Below, piece by piece: positions 27,346-39,422 of a stretch of 64,000 bases of DNA; within the stretch, counting starts at the first letter, position 1, and every line of letters starts with the position of its first letter. Below the pieces are notes generated by a model. The model did not search any database and was not told where the DNA came from. It saw nothing but the letters and a program-made list of their open reading frames with translations. The translations under genes were made by a program, and so were the position numbers. Source of the DNA: Actinomycetospora soli (lineage in GTDB: Bacteria > Actinomycetota > Actinomycetes > Mycobacteriales > Pseudonocardiaceae); NCBI RefSeq assembly GCF_021026295.1, contig NZ_JAJNDA010000007.1, positions 124,001 through 188,000 of the forward strand, in the 5' to 3' direction.

Positions 27346-30300
27346 GTGACCATCACCTCCGGGGCTGCCGCCGACGGCACCGCCGCCACCACGACCCCTG
27401 CGACCCCTGCCACCGGCCCCACCAGCGGCGCCACCGCCCAGGGCCTCTACGACCCGGCCCACGAGCACGACGCGTGCGGGGTCTCCTTCGTCGCGGACAT
27501 CGCCGGCCGCCGGGACCACGGGATCGTCGCGAAGGGCCTGACCGCCCTGATCAACCTCGAGCACCGCGGCGCCCGCGGCGCCGAGCACGCGACCGGTGAC
27601 GGCGCGGGCATCCTCATCCAGCTCCCGGACGGGCTCTACCGTCCGGTGCTCGCCGAGCAGGGCGTCACCCTGCCCGAGGTCGGCCGCTACGCCGCGGGCG
27701 TCGCGTTCCTGCCCGGCGACCCGGAGCAGGCCGCCGCGGCGACGGCGATCGTCGAGCGGCTCGCCGCCGAGGAGGGCGTCGACGTCCTCGCCTGGCGCGA
27801 CCTGCCGGTCGACCCGGACGGTGCGGGGATCGGACCGACCGCCCGGAAGGTCATGCCGACCTTCCGCCAGCTGTTCGTCGGGCTCCCGGCCGACGTGGAC
27901 AGCGTCGTCGACACCCCGAACGCGGGTGACGACGAGGCCGGGATCGAGCTCACGATGGAGCGCCGTGCCTTCGCGCTGCGCAAGCGCGCCGAGCACGAGA
28001 CCCGCGCCGCGGGCTGCGAGACCTACTTCCCCTCGCTGTCGAGCCGCACCGTGGTCTACAAGGGCATGCTCGCCGAGGAGCAGCTCGGCCCGTTCTACGC
28101 CGACCTGACCGACGAGCGGACCACCAGCTCGATCGCCCTGGTCCACAGCCGGTTCTCCACGAACACGTTCCCGGCGTGGGGCCTCGCGCACCCGTACCGG
28201 TACCTCGCCCACAACGGCGAGATCAACACGCTGCGCGGCAACCGCAACTGGATGCGGGCCCGCGAGTCGATGCTCGCCACCGGCGCGTTCTCCAAGTACG
28301 ACATGGACCGGCTCTTCCCGATCGTCACGCCCGGCGCGAGCGACTCGGCGAGCTTCGACGAGGTCCTGGAGCTGCTGCACCTCGGCGGGCGCTCGCTGCC
28401 GCACGCGGTGCTCATGATGATCCCGGAGGCGTGGGAGAACCACACCGAGATGGACCCGGCCCGCCGGGCCTTCTACCGGTACCACTCCACGCTCATGGAG
28501 GCCTGGGACGGCCCCGCGCTCGCGGCCTTCACCGACGGCTCCGTGATCGGCGCGGTGCTCGACCGCAACGGCCTGCGCCCCGCGCGGTACTGGGTCACCG
28601 AGGACGGCCTGGTCGTGCTCGGCTCCGAGGTCGGCGTCCTCGACATCGAGCCCTCGGCGATCGTCCGGAAGGGTCGGCTGGAGCCGGGTCGCATGTTCCT
28701 CGTCGACACCGTCGGGCGGCGCATCGTCGACGACGACGAGATCAAGGGCGAGCTGGCCGCCGAGCACCCGTACGGCGAGTGGCTGCACGCCGGGATGATC
28801 GAGCTGGCCGACCTGCCGGCGCGTCACCGCGTGCCGTTCGACCACGACGTCCTGGTCCGCCGCCAGCAGACCTTCGGCTACACCGGCGAGGAGCTCACCC
28901 TGCTCCTGCGCCCGATGGCCACCGGCGGCGCCGAGGCCACCGGCTCCATGGGCAACGACGCGCCGCTCGCGGCCTTCTCCAGCCGCAGCCGGTCGCTGTT
29001 CGACTACTTCACCCAGCTCTTCGCGCAGGTGACCAACCCGCCGCTGGACGCCTACCGCGAGGAGCTCGTCACCTCGCTGCAGGTCCAGCTCGGCTCCGAG
29101 ACCAACCTGCTCGAGGTCTCGCCCGCGTCCTGTCGCCGGGTGGTGCTGCCGCTGCCGGTGATCGACGACGACGAGCTCGCGCAGCTGGTCGGGATCAACG
29201 ACGACGGCAACCTGCCCGGATTCGCGCCGCACGTGGTCTCCGGGCTCTACGAGGTCGCCGGCGACGGCGACGCCCTGCGCGCCCGGCTGGCCGAGATCCG
29301 CGCCGAGGTGTCGTCCGCGATCGCCGAGGGCGCCCGCGTGATCATCCTGTCGGACCGCAACTCCGACGCCCGGTTCGCGCCGATCCCGTCGCTGCTGCTG
29401 ACCGGCGCGGTGCACCAGCACCTCGTCCGGGAGAAGACCCGCACCCGGGTCGACCTCGTCGTCGAGGCCGGCGACGTGCGCGAGACCCACCACGTCTCGC
29501 TGCTGCTGGGCTACGGCGCCTCCGCGGTGAACCCCTACCTCGCGCTCGACTCGGTCGCCGACCTCATCGACCGCGGCGTCATCACCGGCGTCGGCGTCCC
29601 CACCGCCACCCGCAACGTGGTCGAGGCGCTGGCCAAGGGCGTCCGCAAGATCATGAGCAAGATGGGTGTCTCGACGGTCGCGTCCTACATCGGCGCGCAG
29701 ATCTTCGAGGCGATCGGTCTCGGCGACGAGGTCGTCGAGGACTGCTTCGCGGGCACCACCTCGCGGCTGGGCGGGATCTCCTACGAGGTCCTCGCCGAGG
29801 AGGTCGCGCAGCGGCACCGGGTGGCGTGGCCGGCCGACGGCGTGCACGCCGCGCACCGCGAGCTCGTGGTCGGCGGCGAGTACCAGTGGCGCCGCGAGGG
29901 CGAGCTGCACGTGTTCAACCCGCACACGGTGTTCAAGCTGCAGCACTCCACCCGCACCCAGAACTACGACACGTTCAAGGAGTACACCCGCGCCGTCGAC
30001 GAGCAGTCGAGCTCGCTGCTGACGCTGCGCGGCCTGTTCGGGTTCAAGGACGGCGAGCGGACCCCGGTGCCGATCGAGGAGGTCGAGCCGGTCTCCGCGA
30101 TCGTCAAGCGGTTCAACACCGGCGCCATCTCCTACGGGTCGATCTCGCAGGAGATGCACGAGGTCCTCGCGATCGCGATGAACCGCCTCGGCGGCCGCTC
30201 GAACACCGGGGAGGGCGGGGAGGACCCGTCGCGCTTCACCCGCGACCCGAGCGGGGACTCGCGCCGGTCCGCCGTCAAGCAGGTGGCCTCCGGGCGCTTC

Positions 30301-32028
30301 GGCGTGACGAGCGAGTACCTCGTCAACGCCGACGACATCCAGATCAAGATCGCGCAGGGCGCGAAGCCCGGCGAGGGCGGGCAGCTGCCCGGCCACAAGG
30401 TCTACCCCTGGATCGCGAAGACCCGGTTCTCGACGCCGGGTGTGGGCCTGATCAGCCCGCCGCCGCACCACGACATCTACTCGATCGAGGACATCGCCCA
30501 GCTGATCCACGACCTGAAGAACGCCAACCCGGCGGCGCGGGTCCACGTGAAGCTCGTCAGCCAGGTCGGGGTCGGGACGGTCGCGGCCGGCGTGTCCAAG
30601 GCCAAGGCCGACGTCGTGCTCATCTCCGGGCACGACGGCGGGACCGGCGCCTCGCCGCTGTCCTCGATCAAGCACGCGGGCGGTCCGTGGGAGCTCGGCC
30701 TCGCCGAGACCCAGCAGACGCTGCTGCTCAACGGGCTGCGCGACCGGATCGTCGTGCAGACCGACGGCCAGCTGAAGACCGGCCGCGACGTCATGATCGC
30801 CGCGCTGCTCGGGGCCGAGGAGTACGGCTTCGCGACGGCGCCGCTGGTGGTCTCGGGCTGCATCATGATGCGCGTCTGCCACCTCGACACCTGCCCGGTC
30901 GGCGTCGCGACGCAGAACCCCAAGCTGCGCGCGAAGTTCGACGGCAAGGCCGACTACGTGGTCGCCTTCATGGAGTTCGTCGCGCAGGAGGTGCGCGAGC
31001 ACCTCGCGGCGCTGGGCTTCCGGTCGCTCGAGGAGGCCATCGGGCACACCGAGGTGCTCGACACCCGGGCGGCCGAGTCGCACTGGAAGGCCGAGGGCCT
31101 CGACCTGGCGCCGGTCCTGCACCGCCCCGAGCTGACCGGGTCCTACGCCGAGCAGACGCTGTACTGCTCGAAGTCCCAGGACCACGGCCTCGAGAAGGCG
31201 CTCGACCACACCCTGATCCAGCTCGCCGAGGGCGCGCTGGCCGACGGGTCGCCGGTGCGCCTCGAGCTGCCGGTGCGCAACGTGAACCGCACCGTCGGCA
31301 CGATGCTCGGCAGCGAGGTGACGAAGCGCTGGGGTGGCGCGGGCCTGCCCGACGACACCATCGACGTCACCTTCACCGGCTCCGGCGGACAGTCGTTCGG
31401 CGCCTTCCTGCCACGCGGGGTGACGCTGCGTCTGGTGGGCGACACGAACGACTTCTGCGGCAAGGGCCTCTCCGGCGGGCGCATCAGCGTGCGGCCGCAC
31501 CCGGACGCCCCGCTGGTCGCCGAGGAGAACATCGTCGCGGGCAACGTCATCGCCTACGGCGCCACCGAGGGCGAGATCTTCCTGCGCGGCAAGGTCGGCG
31601 AGCGCTTCTGCGTCCGCAACTCCGGGGCGCACGCGGTCGTCGAGGGCGTGGGCGACCACGGCTGCGAGTACATGACCGGCGGCCGCGCGGTGATCCTCGG
31701 GCCGATCGGGCGGAACTTCGCGGCCGGCATGTCCGGCGGCGTGGCCTACGTGCTCGACCTGCCCGAGCAGCGGGTGAACCACCAGATGGTGGAGCTGGAG
31801 GTGCCGGGCGCCGCCGACCTCGACGAGCTGCGCGCCCTGGTGGAGAAGCACTACGCGGCGACCGACTCCGCCGTCGCGCACGGGCTGCTCACCGACTGGG
31901 CGACCGCGGCGATGCGGTTCACCAAGGTGATGCCCGTGGACTTCAAGCGGGTCCTGGAAGCGACCGCCGACGCCGAGCGCGACGGCCGGGACGTCAACGA
32001 CGCGATCATGGAGGCGGCTCGTGGCTGA
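27346..32028 (+). CDS. gltB: Glutamate synthase large subunit
   Basis: This encodes 1560 residues from a GTG at 27346. A propeptide of about 43 residues precedes C44 ([10 protein letters not shown]), the expected N-terminal nucleophile of the type 2 glutaminase domain after processing. The FMN-binding synthase domain follows, with [16 protein letters not shown] and [14 protein letters not shown]. The 3Fe-4S cluster segment is [21 protein letters not shown] from residue 1172. The C-terminal GXGXG domain includes [12 protein letters not shown]. It makes glutamate from 2-oxoglutarate and glutamine with GltD. The frame overlaps gltD by 8 bp. Confidence 0.98.
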   Translation: MTITSGAAADGTAATTTPATPATGPTSGATAQGLYDPAHEHDACGVSFVADIAGRRDHGIVAKGLTALINLEHRGARGAEHATGDGAGILIQLPDGLYRPVLAEQGVTLPEVGRYAAGVAFLPGDPEQAAAATAIVERLAAEEGVDVLAWRDLPVDPDGAGIGPTARKVMPTFRQLFVGLPADVDSVVDTPNAGDDEAGIELTMERRAFALRKRAEHETRAAGCETYFPSLSSRTVVYKGMLAEEQLGPFYADLTDERTTSSIALVHSRFSTNTFPAWGLAHPYRYLAHNGEINTLRGNRNWMRARESMLATGAFSKYDMDRLFPIVTPGASDSASFDEVLELLHLGGRSLPHAVLMMIPEAWENHTEMDPARRAFYRYHSTLMEAWDGPALAAFTDGSVIGAVLDRNGLRPARYWVTEDGLVVLGSEVGVLDIEPSAIVRKGRLEPGRMFLVDTVGRRIVDDDEIKGELAAEHPYGEWLHAGMIELADLPARHRVPFDHDVLVRRQQTFGYTGEELTLLLRPMATGGAEATGSMGNDAPLAAFSSRSRSLFDYFTQLFAQVTNPPLDAYREELVTSLQVQLGSETNLLEVSPASCRRVVLPLPVIDDDELAQLVGINDDGNLPGFAPHVVSGLYEVAGDGDALRARLAEIRAEVSSAIAEGARVIILSDRNSDARFAPIPSLLLTGAVHQHLVREKTRTRVDLVVEAGDVRETHHVSLLLGYGASAVNPYLALDSVADLIDRGVITGVGVPTATRNVVEALAKGVRKIMSKMGVSTVASYIGAQIFEAIGLGDEVVEDCFAGTTSRLGGISYEVLAEEVAQRHRVAWPADGVHAAHRELVVGGEYQWRREGELHVFNPHTVFKLQHSTRTQNYDTFKEYTRAVDEQSSSLLTLRGLFGFKDGERTPVPIEEVEPVSAIVKRFNTGAISYGSISQEMHEVLAIAMNRLGGRSNTGEGGEDPSRFTRDPSGDSRRSAVKQVASGRFGVTSEYLVNADDIQIKIAQGAKPGEGGQLPGHKVYPWIAKTRFSTPGVGLISPPPHHDIYSIEDIAQLIHDLKNANPAARVHVKLVSQVGVGTVAAGVSKAKADVVLISGHDGGTGASPLSSIKHAGGPWELGLAETQQTLLLNGLRDRIVVQTDGQLKTGRDVMIAALLGAEEYGFATAPLVVSGCIMMRVCHLDTCPVGVATQNPKLRAKFDGKADYVVAFMEFVAQEVREHLAALGFRSLEEAIGHTEVLDTRAAESHWKAEGLDLAPVLHRPELTGSYAEQTLYCSKSQDHGLEKALDHTLIQLAEGALADGSPVRLELPVRNVNRTVGTMLGSEVTKRWGGAGLPDDTIDVTFTGSGGQSFGAFLPRGVTLRLVGDTNDFCGKGLSGGRISVRPHPDAPLVAEENIVAGNVIAYGATEGEIFLRGKVGERFCVRNSGAHAVVEGVGDHGCEYMTGGRAVILGPIGRNFAAGMSGGVAYVLDLPEQRVNHQMVELEVPGAADLDELRALVEKHYAATDSAVAHGLLTDWATAAMRFTKVMPVDFKRVLEATADAERDGRDVNDAIMEAARG

Positions 32029-33484
32029 CCCCCGCGGATTCATGACCACCGGGCGCGAACTCCCGCGCCGCCGGCCCGTCGACCTGCGCCTGAAGGACTG
32101 GCACGAGGTCTACGAGGAGCTCAACGAGACGACGCTGAAGAAGCAGGCGGGGCGCTGCATGGACTGCGGCATCCCGTTCTGCCACCAGGGCTGTCCGCTC
32201 GGGAACATGATCCCGGAGTGGAACGACCTGGTCTGGCGCGACGACTGGTCGGAGGCCATCGAGCGCCTGCACGCCACCAACAACTTCCCGGAGTTCACCG
32301 GGACGCTGTGCCCCGCCCCGTGCGAGGCGGCGTGCGTGCTCGGGATCAACAACGACCCGGTCACCATCAAGCAGGTCGAGATCGAGATCATCGACCGTGC
32401 CTGGGAGGAGGGCTGGGTCCGCCCGCAGCCCGCCGAGACGAAGACCGGGTTCTCGGTCGCCGTCATCGGCTCCGGGCCCTCGGGCCTCGCCACCGCCCAG
32501 CAGCTGACCCGCGCCGGGCACGACGTCACCGTCTACGAGAAGGCCGACCGCATCGGCGGCCTCCTCCGCTACGGCATCCCCGAGTTCAAGATGGAGAAGC
32601 GGCGGCTCGACCGGCGCCTCGGGCAGATGGCCGCCGAGGGCACCCGGTTCGTCGCGGGCGTCGAGGTCGGCGGCTCGGGGGAGCACGACATCTCCGTCGC
32701 CGAGCTGCAGGAGCGCTTCGACGCGATCGTGCTCGCCGTCGGGGCGACCGCCTGGCGCGACCTGCCCATCCCGGGCCGGGAGAACCACGGCGTGCACCAG
32801 GCCATGGAGTACCTGCCCCCGTCGAACCGGGTGCAGCAGGGCGACTACGCGCGCTCGGACATCGACGCGGCGGGCAAGCACGTCGTCGTGATCGGCGGCG
32901 GGGACACCGGCGCGGACTGCGTCGGCACCGCCCACCGCCAGGGCGCCGCGTCGGTGACGCAGCTCGAGATCATGCCGATCCCGCCGTCCGAGCGGCCCGC
33001 CACCAACCCGTGGCCGACCTACCCGGCGATCTTCCGGGTGTCCTCGGCGCACGAGGAGGGCGGCGAGCGGCTGTTCTCGGTCAACACCGAGGAGTTCCTC
33101 GGCGACGGGCAGGGGAACCTGCGGGCGCTCAAGCTCGTCGACGTGCAACGGGTCGGCGGGCGGTTCGAGCCCGTCGAGGGCAGCGAGCGCGAGATCCCGG
33201 CCGACCTGGTGTTCCTCGCGATGGGCTTCCTCGGCCCGCAGCGCGAGGGCCTGGTCGAGGCGCTCGGCGTCGAGCTGGACGAGCGCGGCAACGTGCGCCG
33301 CGACGCGTCCTACGAGACCTCGGTGCCGGACGTGTTCGTGGCCGGCGACGCCGGGCGCGGGCAGTCGCTCATCGTGTGGGCCATCGCGGAGGGCCGCTCG
33401 GCCGCCCGCGGGGTCGACGAGAAGCTGACCGGCCGCACCGTGCTGCCGCGCCCGATCAACCCGGGGGACCGGGCGTTCGCCTGA
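32021..33484 (+). CDS. gltD: Glutamate synthase small subunit
   Basis: This encodes 487 residues from a GTG inside the end of gltB. The N-terminal Fe-S cysteines are in [17 protein letters not shown] and [12 protein letters not shown]. An FAD site follows ([17 protein letters not shown]), then an NADPH site ([15 protein letters not shown]) and [18 protein letters not shown]. It feeds NADPH electrons to GltB. Length is standard. A strong hairpin terminator follows the stop, so gltBD form a two-gene operon. Confidence 0.98.
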   Translation: MADPRGFMTTGRELPRRRPVDLRLKDWHEVYEELNETTLKKQAGRCMDCGIPFCHQGCPLGNMIPEWNDLVWRDDWSEAIERLHATNNFPEFTGTLCPAPCEAACVLGINNDPVTIKQVEIEIIDRAWEEGWVRPQPAETKTGFSVAVIGSGPSGLATAQQLTRAGHDVTVYEKADRIGGLLRYGIPEFKMEKRRLDRRLGQMAAEGTRFVAGVEVGGSGEHDISVAELQERFDAIVLAVGATAWRDLPIPGRENHGVHQAMEYLPPSNRVQQGDYARSDIDAAGKHVVVIGGGDTGADCVGTAHRQGAASVTQLEIMPIPPSERPATNPWPTYPAIFRVSSAHEEGGERLFSVNTEEFLGDGQGNLRALKLVDVQRVGGRFEPVEGSEREIPADLVFLAMGFLGPQREGLVEALGVELDERGNVRRDASYETSVPDVFVAGDAGRGQSLIVWAIAEGRSAARGVDEKLTGRTVLPRPINPGDRAFA

Positions 33485-33502
33485 TCTCCTCACCCGGCCG
33501 CC

Positions 33503-33550
33503 ACGAACGGGCCGTCCCTCACGGTGGACCGTGACGGACGGCCCGTTCGT
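33503..33550. terminator. gltBD terminator (bidirectional)
   Basis: Two 22-nt arms, starting ACGAACGGGCCGTCC and ending GGACGGCCCGTTCGT, pair with one mismatch around a TGGA loop. The hairpin begins 19 bp after the gltD stop and ends 12 bp before the stop of the converging gene, so it likely serves both. Confidence 0.85.
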
Positions 33551-33561
33551 CCGTTCCGGGG

Positions 33562-33897
33562 CTACGCGGTCCGGCTGACCAGCGGCTCGGTGTTGATCGC
33601 CGGCACCGTGACCTGCAGCCGGTGCGAGGTGACCTGCCAGAACCGGCGCTCCGGGTCGACGGTGCGCCACGCCTCGGCGGCGGAGTGCACCTCCTCCTGC
33701 GCGAGCCCGTCGCTCGGCACGACCGCCACGGCCGGACGGAAGCCGAACCGGCGCCGCGGGGGCGCGGCCGGGGCCACCCCGACGGCGGCCGCGAGGGCCG
33801 CCCAGGCGTCCACGGCGCTGCCGTGCACGCTCACCGTGGTCGGGCCGACCCCGTCCCCGAGCAGCACGGTGTAGGCGCTGACCGCGTCGTACGTCAC
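33562..33897 (-). CDS. Hypothetical protein
   Basis: This encodes 111 residues from a GTG preceded by AGGAGGAATCC, an excellent ribosome-binding site. The sequence (TYDAVSAYTVLLGDGVGPTTVSVHGSAVDAWAALAAAVGV, then FWQVTSHRLQVTVPAINTEPLVSRTA) shows mixed strands and helices and no membrane segment. No family is recognised. The RBS and codon usage support it as real. It shares the gltBD terminator on its 3' side. Confidence 0.65.
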   Translation of the reverse strand: MTYDAVSAYTVLLGDGVGPTTVSVHGSAVDAWAALAAAVGVAPAAPPRRRFGFRPAVAVVPSDGLAQEEVHSAAEAWRTVDPERRFWQVTSHRLQVTVPAINTEPLVSRTA

Positions 33898-34071
33898 GGA
33901 TTCCTCCTCCTGCCCCCGGGGTGGGAGCGGCCTGTCCAGCACAACGGCCGGACGCCCCCGCAGGCCAGCCGACACGCAGGTACCCGCGCCGGGCTGAACC
34001 GATTCCGCGTCCGACGGTCCACTCCAGCGGCGGTCACTCGACCGGCCGTACCGCCGGGCGGGAGGCGGCCC

Positions 34072-34836
34072 TCACTCCGCCGAGCAGCGCAGCAGGACGA
34101 TGACGACGTCGCGGGAGTCCAGGAGCCCCCCGAGCACGGCCGTCTGCTCCTGCGCCTGGTGCCAGGCCGGGTCGTCGGCGTGCCGGTCGGCCAGGAAGCG
34201 CTCCACGGTGTCGGCGCGCTCGGTCCACGGCGACGGGGCGTCGGGCAGCGTCGAGGCCTCCACCCGGTCGTGCACCCGGAAGCCGGTGGCGGCGAGATCG
34301 CGGTGCAGGTCGACGTCGGTGGGGAAGGTGTTCGACTCCAGCTCGGCGGCGCGCTCCCCACGGGCCACGGGCACGAGGAGCCCCAGCCGCCCGCCGGGGC
34401 GCAGCACGCGACGCAGCTCGGTGAGCACCGCCCGCCGGTCCGGGACCGTGTCGAGCACACCGAGGGCCCACGCGGCGTCCACGCCGTCGTCGGGCAGGGG
34501 CAGCTGTTCGGTCCACGCCGCCACGGCGGGGTGCCCGAAGAGCTGCACCGAGGCCGTCGCGGCGTGCACCATCGGCTCGGCGAGCAGCACCGGGCCCCGC
34601 CAGCGCCAGGAGTACTCGGTGACCAGCCACGCCGTCGGGCCGCCGAGGCCGGCGCCGGCGTCCAGGAAGCGGTCGCCGTCGGTCAGCTCGAGGCCGTCCG
34701 CGAGCCACGCGAGGTCCGCGGGCCGCCCGGACCCCCGGCACGCGGCCGGGATCGCGTAGTCGGACCCGAGCTCGGCGACCGCCTCCTCGGTCCACGCCGC
34801 GACGGTGTCGAACTCGACCTCCAGCGCCTCCTGCAC
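34072..34836 (-). CDS. Class I SAM-dependent methyltransferase
   Basis: This encodes 254 residues from a GTG at 34836. Motif I is RFLDAGAGLGGPTAWL at about residues 56-71. A motif-IV-like segment DAAWALGVLDTVPDRRAVLTELRRVLRPGGRLGLLVPVA is typical of small-molecule methyltransferases. The substrate is unknown. It starts 11 bp after the MTHFR-like gene, so the pair probably form one operon; the link of methyl transfer with folate one-carbon metabolism is suggestive only. The 174-bp gap on its right (33898-34071) shows nothing recognisable. Confidence 0.85.
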   Translation of the reverse strand: MQEALEVEFDTVAAWTEEAVAELGSDYAIPAACRGSGRPADLAWLADGLELTDGDRFLDAGAGLGGPTAWLVTEYSWRWRGPVLLAEPMVHAATASVQLFGHPAVAAWTEQLPLPDDGVDAAWALGVLDTVPDRRAVLTELRRVLRPGGRLGLLVPVARGERAAELESNTFPTDVDLHRDLAATGFRVHDRVEASTLPDAPSPWTERADTVERFLADRHADDPAWHQAQEQTAVLGGLLDSRDVVIVLLRCSAE

Positions 34837-34847
34837 CCCACGCTCCC

Positions 34848-35906
34848 TCACCCGGGGCGGAGGGCCGCGCTCTCCGCCTGGTGGGCCGCGCGCACGCGGC
34901 GCCCCACCTCGGCCTTCAGTTCGGCGGCTGGTACCCAGCCCGCGCTCGAGCCGACACCGGAGAGATTCACCCCGACCACCCCGTCGAGCGCGAGCAGCGC
35001 CCGGGCCTCGGCGACCGCCACCGCGATACCGGCCTCGACGGGGTCGTCGGCGTCGAGCACGGTCGCGACCGCCGCCGGGTCCAGGTCCAGCCCGGGCAGG
35101 TCGGCCAGCCCGCGGGCGGTGCGGGCGTCGGTGAACACGGCGACCCCCGCGATCACCGGGATGTCCACCCCGGCCGCGCGACCCGCCGTCAGGAAGTCGG
35201 CGAGCGCCGCCGGGGAGGCGACGTGGTTCGTGACGACGAGCCGGGCCCCGGCGGCCTGCTTGGCCGCGAGACCCGCGGCCCGTCCGGCGTGGGGCGGGGC
35301 GGCCGGGGCGGCGGTGACGGTCGCGACCAGCCCGGCGGACGCCGCGAGGTGCGCGAGCCGGGTCGCGTCGAGGTCGAACACCTGGGTGGCGCCCGCGCCG
35401 ACCGTGGTGCCCGCGCCGCTGCCGGGCCGGCTGTCCCCGGTCACGCACAGCACGCCACCCACGCCGAGCGCCGCGAGCCCGACGACCTCCTGCTCGAGCA
35501 CCACCCGGTTGCGGTCCCGGCAGGTGAGCGTCACCCACGGCCGGACGTCGGCCTCGAGCAGCTGCGCGGCGAGCATCGTCGGCGGGAAGTCGGCGCGGTC
35601 GTGCAGGTCGGCCACGAGCACGGCGTCCGAGCCGGTGGCGAGACGGTCGGCCACCGCCCGCAGGGTCGCGGGGTCGCGGGCCGGCACCGAGAGGTCGGAG
35701 AGCACGAGCGGCGGGTCGGCGACGGCCGGGGCGTCCGGCTCCGGACCGTCCCAGGCGAGCACCGGCGACCCGGCGGTCCACGGGCAGGGGAGCGCCTCGT
35801 CGAGCTCGCAGGCGCCGGAGGGACGGACCCCGCCGCACGGCCCGAACCGCATCCGCTTCGGACAGCTGATCACCGCGCGGGGGTGCCCCGTCCCGGCACG
35901 TCGCAC
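34848..35906 (-). CDS. Methylenetetrahydrofolate reductase-like protein with N-terminal Cys domain
   Basis: This encodes 352 residues from a GTG at 35906; a GTG at 35873 would give 341. The N-terminus has CPKRMRFGPCGGVRPSGACE, the signature of the small MTHFR_C domain that accompanies clostridial/acetogen-type reductases. A TIM-barrel reductase domain follows (VLVADLHDRADFPPTM, VTLTCRDRNRVVLEQEV, GVLCVTGDSRPG, DIPVIAGVAVFTDARTA). Family members reduce methylene-THF to methyl-THF. The fused order and absence of a separate MetF here make the exact activity uncertain. Confidence 0.75.
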   Translation of the reverse strand: MRRAGTGHPRAVISCPKRMRFGPCGGVRPSGACELDEALPCPWTAGSPVLAWDGPEPDAPAVADPPLVLSDLSVPARDPATLRAVADRLATGSDAVLVADLHDRADFPPTMLAAQLLEADVRPWVTLTCRDRNRVVLEQEVVGLAALGVGGVLCVTGDSRPGSGAGTTVGAGATQVFDLDATRLAHLAASAGLVATVTAAPAAPPHAGRAAGLAAKQAAGARLVVTNHVASPAALADFLTAGRAAGVDIPVIAGVAVFTDARTARGLADLPGLDLDPAAVATVLDADDPVEAGIAVAVAEARALLALDGVVGVNLSGVGSSAGWVPAAELKAEVGRRVRAAHQAESAALRPG

Positions 35907-36055
35907 CCCTGCGCGACAGGGGGCGGTCCCTACCTCGGATCCGGGGGCCCGCCCCGGCCGCCCGGGGGTCGACCCGATCGGCCCGCAGGCCGCTGACCAG
36001 CAGAGTTCTCCTCGTCACCGCCGGATCGCGACGACCACCGAGGAGGCCCGACACC

Positions 36056-37903
36056 ATGCTCACCGCGACCGCACCGCACCCCGCCACCCCCGCCGTCGGC
36101 CACCCGGTCGTGTCCGTCGTCGTCCCCACCTTCGACGAGGCGGGCAACGTCGACGAGCTGATGGACCGGCTCGCCGCGGCCCTGCCCGCCGGCGCCGAGG
36201 TGATCGTCGTCGACGACTCCCGCGACGACACCGCCGCCCGGGCCCGCGCCGCCGCCGCCCGGGTCCCGTTCCGCCTCACGGTGATCCACCGGGAGGCCCC
36301 GACCGGCGGCCTCGGCGGCGCCGTCGTGGTCGGCCTGCGCGCCGCGCGGGCCGACTGGGCGGTCGTCATGGACGGCGACCTCCAGCACCCGCCGGCGACG
36401 ATCGGCCGGCTGCTCGCCGCGGCCCCCGGCCACGACGTCGTCGTCGCGACCCGCTACGCCGGGGACGGCGACGGGTCGGGCCTGGGCTCGACGTACCGGC
36501 ACGCGGTGTCGCGGGCGTCGAAGGCGCTCGCCGCGCGGCTGCTCGGCGGGGCCGTCGGCGCGATGAGCGACCCGCTCTCGGGCTTCTTCGCGGTGCGCCG
36601 GGCCGCGCTGGACCTCGACGCCGTCGACCCCATCGGCTACAAGATCCTGCTCGAGCTGGTCGTTCGCTCCGGGCTCACCCGCATCGCCGAGGTGCCGTTC
36701 ACCTTCGCGCCGCGCCACGCCGAGGCCTCGAAGTCGACCGCCCGCGAGGGGCTGCGCTTCCTGCGCCACCTCGCCGCCCTGCGCCGCGCCCCGGCCGTCG
36801 GGGCCCCGGTCGACGGCCCCCTGCGGATCCTCGTGATCACCAGCGAGGCACCGCCGATCGTCTCCGGCATCTCGCGGTGCGTGGAGCGGCTCACCGTCGG
36901 CCTGCGCGGGCGCGGGCACACCGTCGACGTCCTGTCCTCGGTGCAGATGCCCCGCCTGATGCTCGGCGAGTACCGCTTCAGCCCGCTGCTGGCGCACTGG
37001 CGCCGGGTGTCCCGCACGATCGCGCGGTACGACGTGGTCAACCTGCACGGGCCGGTCCCCACGATGAGCGACGTCGTCCTGCTCCTCGCCGGCGCCCGGC
37101 GCGGCGTCCCGGTGGTCTACACCCACCACAGCGCCCTGGCCGTCCGCGGCGCGGAGACCCTGTCCGACGTCTACAACCGCCTGCACCGGGTCCTGTCCGG
37201 CCGCGCCGACCGCATCCTCACCACCTCGCAGTACTACGCGGACGCCGAGCGCCGGCCCGGCGGACCGCCGGTGGAGGTCGTGCCGTGGGGGGTCGACCTG
37301 CGCCCGCTGCCGGCGCGTCCCCGCACCGAGGGCCCGCTCAAGGTCCTGTTCGTCGGCCAGATGCGCCCGTACAAGGGCCTGGAGTGGCTCATCCCGGCCG
37401 TGGTCGGCCGCCCCGAGCTGCAGCTCACCCTCATCGGTGACGGAGCGCATCGGGCCGACTACGAGCGACTCGCCGATCCGAGTGACAACGTGCTGTTCCT
37501 CGGGCGGGTCAGCGACGACGATCTGCACCGTGCCTACGACACCCACGACGTGGTCGTCCTGCCCTCGGTCACCCGGGCGGAGGCGTTCGGCCTCGTCGTG
37601 CTCGAGGGGATGGCGGCCGGCTGCGTCCCGGTGGTGTCCGACCTGCCCGGGGTCCGCGACCTCGTCGACCACGCCGGAGAGGTGGTCCCGGCCCGCGACG
37701 CCGACGCCCTCGGCGCCGCCCTGCTCGCCCTCGCCGGGGACCGCGCCCGGCTCGCGGTGCTCTCCCGCCGCGCCCGCCGCCGCGCCGAGGGCCTGGGCTG
37801 GGACGCCTGCGTTGAGCGCTACGAGGCCGCCGTGACGGCCACCCTCCGGGCCCGCGGCCGCCGCAGCCGCACCGCCGCCCCGACGCTGAGCCGGGCCGGG
37901 TGA
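36056..37903 (+). CDS. Fused GT2-GT4 glycosyltransferase
   Basis: This encodes 615 residues, two enzymes in one chain. Residues about 18-245 are a GT2 domain like dolichyl-phosphate mannose synthase: VSVVVPTFDEAGNV, VIVVDDSRDDT, VVMDGDLQHPP (D106-x-D108), SDPLSGFFAVRR. The usual C-terminal membrane segments are missing. Residues about 258-600 are a GT4 domain: ILVITSEAPPIVSGISRCVERL, VLFVGQMRPYKGLEWLI, and EAFGLVVLEGMAAG. It probably makes a polyprenyl-linked sugar and adds a sugar during surface polysaccharide synthesis. It opens the polysaccharide cluster after GAGGAGG. Confidence 0.88.
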   Translation: MLTATAPHPATPAVGHPVVSVVVPTFDEAGNVDELMDRLAAALPAGAEVIVVDDSRDDTAARARAAAARVPFRLTVIHREAPTGGLGGAVVVGLRAARADWAVVMDGDLQHPPATIGRLLAAAPGHDVVVATRYAGDGDGSGLGSTYRHAVSRASKALAARLLGGAVGAMSDPLSGFFAVRRAALDLDAVDPIGYKILLELVVRSGLTRIAEVPFTFAPRHAEASKSTAREGLRFLRHLAALRRAPAVGAPVDGPLRILVITSEAPPIVSGISRCVERLTVGLRGRGHTVDVLSSVQMPRLMLGEYRFSPLLAHWRRVSRTIARYDVVNLHGPVPTMSDVVLLLAGARRGVPVVYTHHSALAVRGAETLSDVYNRLHRVLSGRADRILTTSQYYADAERRPGGPPVEVVPWGVDLRPLPARPRTEGPLKVLFVGQMRPYKGLEWLIPAVVGRPELQLTLIGDGAHRADYERLADPSDNVLFLGRVSDDDLHRAYDTHDVVVLPSVTRAEAFGLVVLEGMAAGCVPVVSDLPGVRDLVDHAGEVVPARDADALGAALLALAGDRARLAVLSRRARRRAEGLGWDACVERYEAAVTATLRARGRRSRTAAPTLSRAG

Positions 37904-37910
37904 GACGGCG

Positions 37911-39418
<1,508 letters not shown>

Positions 39419-39422
<4 letters not shown>

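Noticed and set aside
27115-32049. 1644-codon minus-strand frame opposite gltB
   Set aside because: Shadow of gltB, rich in His/Gly/Arg with no fold signature.
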